39,101 bases of DNA, from positions 1 through 39,101 of the forward strand of contig NZ_WQKZ01000012.1 in the NCBI RefSeq assembly GCF_009755225.1. Direction: 5' to 3'. Origin of the DNA: Hymenobacter ginkgonis. Lineage in GTDB: Bacteria > Bacteroidota > Bacteroidia > Cytophagales > Hymenobacteraceae. The notes below the pieces were generated by a model. The model was not told the origin of the DNA. It searched no databases and saw only the letters and a program-made list of their open reading frames with translations. The position numbers and the translations under genes are program-made. This document shows positions 32,905 to 39,101 of the stretch, one piece after another. Each line of letters starts with the position of its first letter. The first letter of the stretch is position 1.

Positions 32905-33942
32905 CTATAACTCATCTTGCTGCGGGGGTACCGCTGCATTTAACTGCTGCTCTAAATCAGCGAGGTTGGGTAAGACATCTTGTAGCGTCGTGGGCAGCGC
33001 TTCCCCCAGTCGGTACTCGGCCACTCCAATCGGCTTGTGGACATCGCGCAGGGCATACTCGGCCACCACGCGGTTCTTGCTTTTACAGAGTAACAAGCCA
33101 ATACTGGGCCGGTCTTCCGGGTGGCGCAACTGCTCGTCAACCGTCGTGAGATAGAAATTGAGCTTGCCCGCGTACTCGGGTCGGAACTCCGTGATTTTTA
33201 ATTCGACCACCACGTAAGCCCGTAAGCGGACGTGGTAGAAGAGCAAGTCGAGGTAAAAGTCTTGGTCGCCGACAACGAGCGGAACCTGTTGGCCCATGTA
33301 AGCGAAACCACTCCCTAGTTCGAGTAAAAAGCGGGTGATCTGTTCTAGCAGACCGCGCTGTAAGTCGCGCTCCAGGACCGTATCTGTTAACGCGAGAAAA
33401 TCGAACAGGTAAGGGTCCTTGAGGGTTTGTTGCGCGAGTTCGGACTGTTCCGGCGACAACGTGGCGGCGAAATTGGTGATGGCTTGGCCCTGCCGACGGT
33501 GATGACCGGACTCAATTTGATGGACGAGCACATTTCGCGACCAGCCGTGCTGGGCTGTCGCAGTGATATAGTGCAAGCGGGTCGCTTCATCCGCTACCTT
33601 TTCTAGCAACGTCAGGTGGTGGTACCAGGGGATTTGTGCAAGCGTCGCTTGCACAAAAGCCGCATCGGGGTAAGCTTCGGCAAAGCGCCTCATGTACTTG
33701 AGGTTGCGCGCCGACAGCCCTTTCATCGTGGGAAACTCGCGGCGCAGTTCGGCCGAGAGTTGGTCAATAACCTTCGCGCCCCAGCCCTGCACTTGTTGCT
33801 GGGCGAGAATGAGCTGGCCAATGTGCCAATAGAGGCCTAGGAGCTCGGCATTGGCCGCCTGAGTGGCGCGCAGGCGGGCCGTACGAATCGCTGTTTTTAG
33901 TTGGTCGAGTAGCGGCGCCAGGGGGAAAGCGGGGGTAGCCAT
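32905..33942 (-). CDS. PDDEXK nuclease-domain protein (DUF1016/YhcG family)
   Basis: A 345-residue protein of the YhcG family. The N-terminal DUF1016_N domain (about 10-150) shows ELLGLYWHIGQLILAQQQ, WGAKVIDQLSAELRREFP and the GLSARNLKYMRRFAEAYP segment. The C-terminal PDDEXK domain (about 180-330) has FYLDLLFYHVRLRAYVVVEL followed by Lys, giving the D...ExK site, and later RPSIGLLLCKSKN. Relatives are found in restriction and defence loci and in chromosomal islands. The ATG at 33942 (MATPAFPLAPLLDQL) is preferred over an upstream GTG-type start. It is the last gene before the right inverted end. Confidence 0.92.
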   Translation of the reverse strand: MATPAFPLAPLLDQLKTAIRTARLRATQAANAELLGLYWHIGQLILAQQQVQGWGAKVIDQLSAELRREFPTMKGLSARNLKYMRRFAEAYPDAAFVQATLAQIPWYHHLTLLEKVADEATRLHYITATAQHGWSRNVLVHQIESGHHRRQGQAITNFAATLSPEQSELAQQTLKDPYLFDFLALTDTVLERDLQRGLLEQITRFLLELGSGFAYMGQQVPLVVGDQDFYLDLLFYHVRLRAYVVVELKITEFRPEYAGKLNFYLTTVDEQLRHPEDRPSIGLLLCKSKNRVVAEYALRDVHKPIGVAEYRLGEALPTTLQDVLPNLADLEQQLNAAVPPQQDEL

Positions 33943-34030
33943 GGTAACAAGGTAAGCAAAGCAGGACAACGCCCAGCAACGGAAGCACTACTAGAACTCA
34001 AACTGAGAGGTGCCTATGAAAGGATTCGAA

Positions 34031-34167
34031 AGTGTCCGATAATTGTCGATATGTTAGCCAGCGTAATCTTCCCGAAGAAGTAGTCCACTAAGGGTCGGCT
34101 GAAAACACCCCAAGAACGCGTTGCTACGCGCGGCAAACACCTTTTCAAAAGCATCCACTAAGGGCCC
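34031..34167 (-). repeat. Right inverted end of the defence cassette (boundary sites 5 and 6)
   Basis: Reverse complement of the left end. The outer site lies at 34150-34167 and the inner site at 34081-34096, again 70 bp apart. The outer GGGCCC coincides with the boundary of non-coding repeat copy 2 (GTTAATGGGGCC read on the minus strand). Confidence 0.85.
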
Positions 34168-35070
34168 CATTAACCTCCACATCAGCCTGAAACTAGTTGG
34201 AATCGAGGGGTTAGGAGCCGATTAGGTCGTTGGCAATTGCCAAAAGTGCCTAACTCCCAAAACTCCCAAAATAAATTATAACGTGTTTTACACTTAATTA
34301 TCTATAATACAGTTAACTATGTCAAAAAATTGCCTATTTTTTATAATGCCACCCGCGCAGCAGTGCGCGCCCTTTAGCTTTTGCCGCTGAGCTGAGCGAG
34401 CTGTCAAAGGGAATATATGAAGACCCCTCGTCCAGCTACAATAGGTCCTAGCGCTTCGGTACGGGCCTTTTGCCGCGCTTGGTGAGTGGCAATTGCCAGC
34501 TGAGATCTGGCAATTGCCACTCGCTGTCACGGAGGGCGGCGCTCCGGTTGGCATCTCGGTTAAGCGGCGCTTGAGGGCACCCGTTGAAGGCAGGGGTACC
34601 GAGGCAGCCCGCGGCAACTTTGCGCCCGCTTGGCCGAGCTGAATTGCCTAAAAAGTCAATCTCACTCGTATCACCTTTGGCGTGCTGCTAGGGGCGATTA
34701 TGATTGAATCCGACCTCGCACAGTCTCACGAGTCGAACTTCTTAGCCCAGCTTGCACTGTCGTTATTTGGCAATTGCCAACAGCTGCCTCGGTGGTATCT
34801 GGTAGGGAGAGGGCTGATGGTTGACAACTAGGCAGCTCTTCACCCATTCTGGACCGGCGCGCGACCACCCACCATCTGCCGGTCACTAGGCCCCGACGCA
34901 GCGCGAAAAGAACCAGTCCCACGCCCAAGTGCCCCTACGCATTGGAAACGCCGCTTTTAGCCCTTTTTCTGGCTTTTCCGTCTCATTTACTCGCCCAGCA
35001 CCCCACCGTGCCCTGTCGGCTACGGGCAATTGCCCCTACCTACTACAGGGATATATGCCCCCGGATTTAA
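34162..35070 (-). repeat. Large non-coding repeat, copy 2
   Basis: An inverted copy of 15060-15975. GGCAATTGCC occurs at 34232, 34488, 34509, 34769 and 35025. The central hairpin has 16-bp arms (34484-34499 and 34507-34522) and a 7-nt loop. The 34290-34420 block is nearly identical to copy 1. Differences in the shared open frame include amino-acid-changing ones, so selection for a protein is not evident. The element begins where the defence cassette ends. Confidence 0.9.
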
Positions 35071-35071
35071 C

Positions 35072-35102
35072 CAATAGTCTATTGATTACCAATAGACTAT
35101 TG
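35072..35102. repeat. Nested inverted repeat
   Basis: CAATAGTCTATTG, 5 bp, then CAATAGACTATTG. Each arm is itself a near-palindrome and the two are exact complements. It sits between copies 2 and 3 of the large repeat, in sequence not shared with copy 1. Confidence 0.9.
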
Positions 35103-35264
35103 AGTTGTCAAAACCATTGCGTGCTAGGTCAATCTAGTTCGGCAGGCCCTGGCGGCCAGCGGCTGCGTAGAGACCCAGAATGGCGTTATAACCACCCATC
35201 TCCTACCAGACAGCAGGGTCCTTCCGCTACAACTTCCTGGGGTATCCGAAAAGCGGGCATTATT

Positions 35265-35781
35265 GGGCCCCTTAACCTCCACATCAGCCGGAAACTAGTT
35301 AGAATACGAGGGGGTGACAGCCGGCTAGCTCATGGGCAATTGCCAAAAAGGCTCCACTCGCCGATCCGGCAAAATAAATTATTGCGTGTTTTGCACTTAA
35401 CCGACTCTGATACAAGCAATAAAGCTGAAAAATTGCCTGTTTTTTATTGCGTCACCCGCGCGGCCGTGCGCGCCCTTTAGCTTTGGCCCCTCCTCTGAGC
35501 GAGTTGTCGAAGGGAATATATGAAGACTACTCGCCCAGCTAGAATAGGCCCCTACGCTTTGGTATTGGCCTTTTGCCCCACGTTGCAAGTGGCAATTGCC
35601 AGTTGGGATCTGGCAATTGCCACTTGCAACGTGGGGCGTCGCCCCGGTTAGTATTTCGACGAAGCAGCGATTGAGGGCCCCGAGCGAACGCGGGAGTACC
35701 GCGGCAGCTCGCGGCAACTTTGCGCCCACTTGGCCAAGCTAAATTGCCTAAAAAGCCAATCTCATCGGTATCACCCTCGAA
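35265..35781 (-). repeat. Large non-coding repeat, copy 3 (partial)
   Basis: A half-length copy in the same orientation as copy 2 and more diverged. It has GGCAATTGCC at 35335, 35591 and 35612, and the largest hairpin of the three: 28-bp perfect arms at 35575-35602 and 35610-35637, with loop TTGGGAT. It starts at GGGCCCC and ends near 35781 where similarity to the other copies fades. Confidence 0.88.
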
Positions 35782-35803
35782 AGCTTGTAAGGCACGTGGC
35801 TGC

Positions 35804-36220
35804 TTATTGGAGCACCCAGCTGTAGGCCAGGGATTCGTTCGCCTCCAAGGGGTAGGGCAGCGGCCGACCAGGGGCAGCAGTCAGGGTGACCCCGTGGAGC
35901 TCCACGTAAATGATATCGCCCGGGTGATAGACTTGCCGAAAGGCCGTTAGGTCTACGTGGGAGGTGGTGACCGTGAGCGGCGGCAGCAGCCGGCGTTTGG
36001 CCCGCACTAAGGTCAACTGCGCGGTCTTAAACTCATACGTAAGCGGTGTCTGACAGGCCGCCGCCTGGTCCAGCGTCAGGGTAACAGCAGATACCAAGGG
36101 GCTCCCAGTGAGCGCCACCGGCTGCTGCTGATAGAAAACGCGCAATTGAGGCGGCGGGCAGCTGGGTTGGGCACTAGCCCCGGTCCCGGATAAAAGGGCG
36201 AGCAGCAGCAGGTGTTTCAT
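35804..36220 (-). CDS. Exported hypothetical protein
   Basis: A 138-residue secreted protein with a signal peptide (MKHLLLLALLSGTGASAQ) and a mature domain of about 120 residues, rich in beta strands. VFYQQQPVALTGSPLVSAVT, LTYEFKTAQLTLVRAKRRLL and HPGDIIYVELHGVTL are typical. The closing GDIIYVEL pattern recalls the C-terminal immunoglobulin-like domain of GldM-type proteins, but this is weak. Two cysteines (SCPPP, AACQT) may form a disulfide. It is isolated, ends just after repeat copy 3, and has its ATG at 36220. Confidence 0.7.
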   Translation of the reverse strand: MKHLLLLALLSGTGASAQPSCPPPQLRVFYQQQPVALTGSPLVSAVTLTLDQAAACQTPLTYEFKTAQLTLVRAKRRLLPPLTVTTSHVDLTAFRQVYHPGDIIYVELHGVTLTAAPGRPLPYPLEANESLAYSWVLQ

Positions 36221-36588
36221 CGAGCTAGACAGGAAGGAAAAGAAAATGCAGTACCAGTCATTTTACCGCCTAGGCCAGCTGCCAGGCAGGAACGTGCCTA
36301 GCTCATGGGCTAAGTGGTTGTACGGTAAACGTTTGATTCACATTTTTAGTATGGCAGACGATGAAAACAAGCCTGCCCTGGTAGACACCCACCTAGCCGG
36401 CTGCCTAACTGCCCACACCGGTTGGCAAAGGGGAGAAACTGCCTTTGCTCGCTATTTTACGAATAGCAAAGCGTCATTTTCAACACGTAAAAAGGTGGTT
36501 CAGCTTGCTGCATCGCTCCCGTAACTTTCTTGCTAGAAAAACTAGGCGCAAGCGTTGCTCAACAACCTTATTTTATAGTCTATTTACT
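36221..36588. other. Intergenic region, no feature seen
   Basis: About 370 bp between divergent genes. It contains a 92-codon open frame (36246-36524) without domain character, which I do not call. Promoters for both neighbours should lie here, but no clear box stands out. Confidence 0.5.
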
Positions 36589-37026
36589 ATGAGAAGAATA
36601 CACGTCCTGTTTAGCGCGCTTTGTCTAGTGTCCTGTAATCATATCGAGACGGGCAAAACATTACGGCAAGCGGACCTTGCTTTTATCAGAAGCCTTGGAC
36701 TGCTTACGGAAGAGGAAGAGGTGCACCAGTTCTATTCGGAACTTCGACTAAAGCGGGCGGGTAACTTCTTTACCAATAAGCGGCTGGCTGCCTATTGGAT
36801 TGATACGAGCAACCAGCAAAAGACACAGTTCTCCTCGGCTTTCTATCCAGAAATCATCTCTATTGATACTGTCTACTACGCTGGCGCTACCTACTGCCCT
36901 TATCTGCTTGTAAAAAAGGCGGATAAAACACAATTCAAGGTGTGTGCTGAAGGTAAACGAGCAGAAGTCAAGCAGTTCTTCGAGGAAGCATTAGCCTTGT
37001 GGCAACAGCATAGGGAGCAACAGTAG
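36589..37026 (+). CDS. Small lipoprotein
   Basis: A 145-residue putative lipoprotein. The signal MRRIHVLFSALCLVSCNHIE gives a lipobox LVSC with the anchor at Cys16. The mature part starts with a helix (LAFIRSLGLLTEEEEVHQFY) and continues as an alpha/beta domain (YYAGATYCPYLLVKKADKTQ, AEVKQFFEEALALWQQHREQ). I do not recognise the family. The ATG at 36589 is chosen for its signal peptide; an upstream in-frame extension is basic and unlikely to be translated. It converges with the FG-GAP gene with only 1 bp between the stops and no terminator. Confidence 0.75.
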   Translation: MRRIHVLFSALCLVSCNHIETGKTLRQADLAFIRSLGLLTEEEEVHQFYSELRLKRAGNFFTNKRLAAYWIDTSNQQKTQFSSAFYPEIISIDTVYYAGATYCPYLLVKKADKTQFKVCAEGKRAEVKQFFEEALALWQQHREQQ

Positions 37027-37027
37027 G

Positions 37028-37933
37028 TTAGGCTTGGAGCGTAAAGCCGCCGTTGCCGTTGCCCAGCAGCACACCCAGCGTACCGGTTCGGTCGTTGGTC
37101 GTCAGGGCATCGAGCTTACTGTCGCCGTTTACATCGGCCAGCGCCAAGCTGAAAGGATCGCTGCCCGCCCCCGTGGAGGGGGAGTTGGCCTGGAGCGTAA
37201 AGCCACCATTGCCATTACCCAGCAATACGCCCAACGTGCTAGCGATAGAGTTGGCCACTACCACATCTGGTTTGCCGTCGCCGTTCACATCGGCTACCAC
37301 TGCCTTGGCAGGGTTACTAGTCACTGCCCCGGTCGGGGGCGAATTGGCTTGCAGCACAAAGCCCCCATGCCCATCACCCAGTAAGATGCCCAGCGTACCC
37401 ACGTTGAGGTTGGAAGCAATCACATCGGGTTTGCTATCGCCGTTTACGTCGGCCACCGTTATGAAGAGGGAAGGGCCGCTGGCCCCGGTCACGGTGGCGG
37501 GGGAGTTAGGCAGAAGCGTAAAGCCGCCGCTGCCATTGCCTAAGAGTACGCCCAACGTACCCGTATAATAATTGGAAGTCAACGCGTCGAGCTTGCCGTC
37601 ACCGTTTACATCGGCTAGTACTAGAGAATAGGGAGCACTAGTCGTCCCGGTGGAAGGCGAGTTGGCCTGAAGCGTAAAGCTGCCGTTGCCGTTACCCAGC
37701 AACACGCTCAGCGTACTCGCCATAAAGTTGGCTACCACCACATCCAATTTGCCGTCGCCATTTACATCGGCCACGGCTAGGCTATAGGGCGCAGCGTTAG
37801 GTGCCCCACTCGCATAAGGTACTACCGGAGCAAACAGAGGGGCTTGGCCGACGGCAACTAGGGGTAGCCCCACCAGGGCCAGCAGCAGCCACTGGGTAGC
37901 ACGCGAAAGGGTAGGCGGGTAATCGTTGCGCAT
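37028..37933 (-). CDS. FG-GAP/VCBS repeat secreted protein, C-terminally truncated
   Basis: A 301-residue exported protein. After a signal peptide (about residues 1-31, ATQWLLLALVGLPLVAVGQA) come tandem FG-GAP/VCBS repeats, each containing ADVNGDGKLDVVVAN (a DxNxDxxxD calcium-loop type) and GVLLGNGNGGFTLQ. About five units build a partial beta propeller. Relatives usually have seven or more repeats and a C-terminal type IX secretion sorting domain. This one stops inside the repeat pattern, at FTLQA followed by TAA, where the next words would be NSPSTG. The loss fits truncation by recombination right beside the lipoprotein gene. The ATG at 37933 is preferred over an upstream TTG. Confidence 0.85.
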   Translation of the reverse strand: MRNDYPPTLSRATQWLLLALVGLPLVAVGQAPLFAPVVPYASGAPNAAPYSLAVADVNGDGKLDVVVANFMASTLSVLLGNGNGSFTLQANSPSTGTTSAPYSLVLADVNGDGKLDALTSNYYTGTLGVLLGNGSGGFTLLPNSPATVTGASGPSLFITVADVNGDSKPDVIASNLNVGTLGILLGDGHGGFVLQANSPPTGAVTSNPAKAVVADVNGDGKPDVVVANSIASTLGVLLGNGNGGFTLQANSPSTGAGSDPFSLALADVNGDSKLDALTTNDRTGTLGVLLGNGNGGFTLQA

Positions 37934-37939
37934 AAGCAA

Positions 37940-38239
37940 GGGCGGAAGGAGAAGGCAGTAGTGGGCTTCGAATGTACTGCTTAACTGCTGAGGTGGTCAA
38001 ATAAGAGTAGGCAAAAGGAGGACTCAGCTTCAGCCCGAAAGGTGCACCTTATTGACACCCCCTTTTTTGGCTTCCTGGACCCCCACCATGAGCCCAAAAC
38101 GCACTCGGCGCGGACTTTCTGAGCCACTTGCTCGGGAAGGGCCTTTCTGAGCTACTGCTGGTTTTGCCTTTCGCGTGCCTTAGACGTTCGACCAAGGAAG
38201 TTGAAACCCGTCCCAAAACTGGTTGGGTACCCTATCTAT
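37940..38239. other. Intergenic region with paired repeat
   Basis: About 300 bp without a gene. It contains the reverse-orientation GGCTCAGAAAG pair at 38111-38153. Confidence 0.5.
38111..38153 (-). repeat. Paired GGCTCAGAAAG motif (28-bp phase), second location
   Basis: On the minus strand, AGCTCAGAAAGGCCC and, 28 bp later, GGCTCAGAAAGTCCG. The same pair with the same spacing occurs on the plus strand at 11793-11833. Confidence 0.7.
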
Positions 38240-38767
38240 TTACAGCTCCTTTTGGTGGATGGGGCAATAGTACTTAGGGTCGCATCCGGTTACTTGGCAA
38301 CCGCCTAAATACACTTTTCCTTGTTTTGCCCGCTGCATCATGCGCGCAGTAGGCAAGCCATAGGCTATCGGAATAAAATGGTTTGTATGTCCCCCCATAC
38401 AAACTGAAAGCTTATGATGCGGATAGGTGTATGGGCAAGGGCCAGGAAAGGGAATAGTTAATCTAGCAGCCTGAGCGGTCGTAATCGACACGCCTATTTG
38501 CCGTTCGGTGCGGTAGCCAATCATTTCCAGCACCAAATCATACGTGCCTACGGGCAGGTTTGATAAGGAAAACGTGCCGTCCTGGTTCGTGGCAGTGCCC
38601 GCTATAGTGTGGCCATCATGTTGTAAGGTGACGGTGATACCTGGAAAGCCCCCTGACCCCTTACTATTGTTTACTTGACCAGCTAACTGTCCCACCTGAC
38701 ACTTACCCGTAAAAGGTTGAAAAAGAAGGAACGCTACACTGGATAAGCAGCACGCTGCGAGCTTCAT
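38240..38767 (-). CDS. Carboxypeptidase-regulatory-like secreted protein
   Basis: A 175-residue exported protein with a signal peptide (MKLAACCLSSVAFLLFQPFTG). A CarboxypepD_reg-like beta sandwich covers about residues 27-105 (LAGQVNNSKGSGGFPGITVT, TNQDGTFSLSNLPVGTYDLV, LEMIGYRTERQIGV). The C-terminal tail carries YGLPTARMMQRAKQGKVYLG and GCQVTGCDPKYYCPIHQKEL, with three spaced cysteines and a histidine. I associate such tails with small Bacteroidota exported proteins; they might bind metal. It is the same general class as the broken gene at 1164-1657 but not a close copy. The ATG at 38767 starts the signal peptide. Confidence 0.85.
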   Translation of the reverse strand: MKLAACCLSSVAFLLFQPFTGKCQVGQLAGQVNNSKGSGGFPGITVTLQHDGHTIAGTATNQDGTFSLSNLPVGTYDLVLEMIGYRTERQIGVSITTAQAARLTIPFPGPCPYTYPHHKLSVCMGGHTNHFIPIAYGLPTARMMQRAKQGKVYLGGCQVTGCDPKYYCPIHQKEL

Positions 38768-39101
38768 AGCCAGAAAGATACAGATAAATGTTGGCCTTGA
38801 TAACGGTAGGTGGCAAGCGTCCCACAAAACGGTCGGTTTTCGAGACTTCTACCTGCCCTAAACTCAGGTGATCCCAAACTCGGCTGGTTGATGGCCTCTA
38901 CCAAACAAGATTTTGGTCAAGGTCAGAATAGTTGCTTCTCCCTTTTGTCTCTTAGAAAAGTCGAATAACATAAGCTTTCTTATATCCCCGACCTCGTCAG
39001 AGTGCTATTTTCTGCCCCCGAAAAAGTCAATCGTTTTGGCCCTGAACATCGCCGGGAAGTACGGCCGCTGGCTCGGAATTTTACTTTCCGAGCGCAGGCT
39101 A
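38768..39101. other. Terminal non-coding stretch
   Basis: No gene is visible to the window edge. The only structure is a hairpin at 39071-39093 (GCTCGGAA / TTCCGAGC). I cannot tell whether the window end joins its start as a circle. Confidence 0.5.

Larger units (their letters stand above)
26863..34167. mobile_element. 7.3-kb defence cassette bounded by inverted ends
   Basis: The segment is enclosed by inverted repeats at 26863-27003 and 34031-34167. Each end has an outer GGGCCCTTAGTGGATG, then, 70 bp inward, an inner CCCTTAKTGGACTACTTC plus TTCGGGAAGATT, then TAACATATCG and CAATTATCGGAC. It contains a macro-domain protein, a membrane protein, an OLD-type nuclease, a DUF4062 protein, a small acidic protein and a DUF1016 nuclease, with no transposase or integrase. 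No clear target duplication is visible. It could be a non-autonomous element moved in trans or a cassette exchanged by recombination at the ends. Confidence 0.7.

Noticed and set aside
26863..34167. Tn3-family or Tn7-like transposon
   Set aside because: The ends are not the 38-bp GGGG-type Tn3 repeats or TGT...ACA ends, and no TnpA or Tns genes are present; only the multi-site layout is similar.
36246..36524. 92-codon open frame
   Set aside because: No domain, signal peptide or clear ribosome site, and composition looks random; it lies in the promoter region of two divergent genes.
1..39101. Complete circular plasmid
   Set aside because: Rep and Par genes suggest a plasmid, but the two window ends share no overlap that would prove closure.

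Overview
The window looks like a plasmid, or a plasmid-like accessory replicon, from a Bacteroidota bacterium of the Hymenobacter type (family Hymenobacteraceae). The evidence is a Rep_3-type initiator next to 22-bp iterons and a ParA partition operon; protein families typical of that phylum (DUF4468, DUF4369, DUF4142, carboxypeptidase-regulatory-like and FG-GAP proteins, LytTR two-component pairs); some TAnnTTTG promoter boxes; and GC-rich codon use. This taxonomic reading is inference, since there is no rRNA or other marker gene.

Layout. 0.1-6.1 kb is the backbone: a serine resolvase, a small hypothetical, a secreted protein disrupted by a 20-bp duplication, a TlpA-like lipoprotein, the initiator with its iteron origin, and parA with a small partner. 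6.2-14.8 kb is a patchwork: a DUF4274 protein, two paralogous DUF3592-like membrane proteins, an ECF sigma factor, a second resolvase broken by an amber stop, DUF4468 and truncated DUF4369 proteins, a SUKH-type immunity-like protein, and a PAS histidine kinase with a single-domain receiver. 14.9-16.0 kb is a non-coding repeat (copy 1). 16.2-19.0 kb holds a DUF4142 protein and a LytS/LytTR pair. 19.9-26.8 kb is a chromosomal-looking block: alpha/beta hydrolase plus cytochrome P460-like protein, an ABC-F ATPase, a MocR regulator, a DoxX protein, and a divergent SDR/HxlR pair.

26.86-34.17 kb is a 7.3-kb segment bounded by inverted ends of about 140 bp. It carries a macro-domain protein, a membrane protein, an OLD-type ATPase/TOPRIM nuclease, a DUF4062 protein, a small acidic protein and a DUF1016/YhcG-type PDDEXK nuclease, but no transposase. 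It reads as a mobile defence cassette. Immediately outside it lie copies 2 (34.16-35.07 kb) and 3 (35.27-35.78 kb) of the non-coding repeat. The window ends with a secreted protein, a lipoprotein, a truncated FG-GAP protein and a carboxypeptidase-regulatory-like protein.

The most unusual feature is the non-coding repeat. It carries the palindrome GGCAATTGCC at intervals of 256-260 bp, has a central double-palindrome hairpin whose outer stem co-varies between copies, and always ends at a GGGGCC boundary. Next to two of the three copies, and at other module joints, lies a shared motif of the form GGSCCYTTAKTGGAYKAA. A separate 39-bp dyad motif occurs three times in the backbone. Together these suggest that the replicon is assembled from modules bounded by short recombination-like sites.
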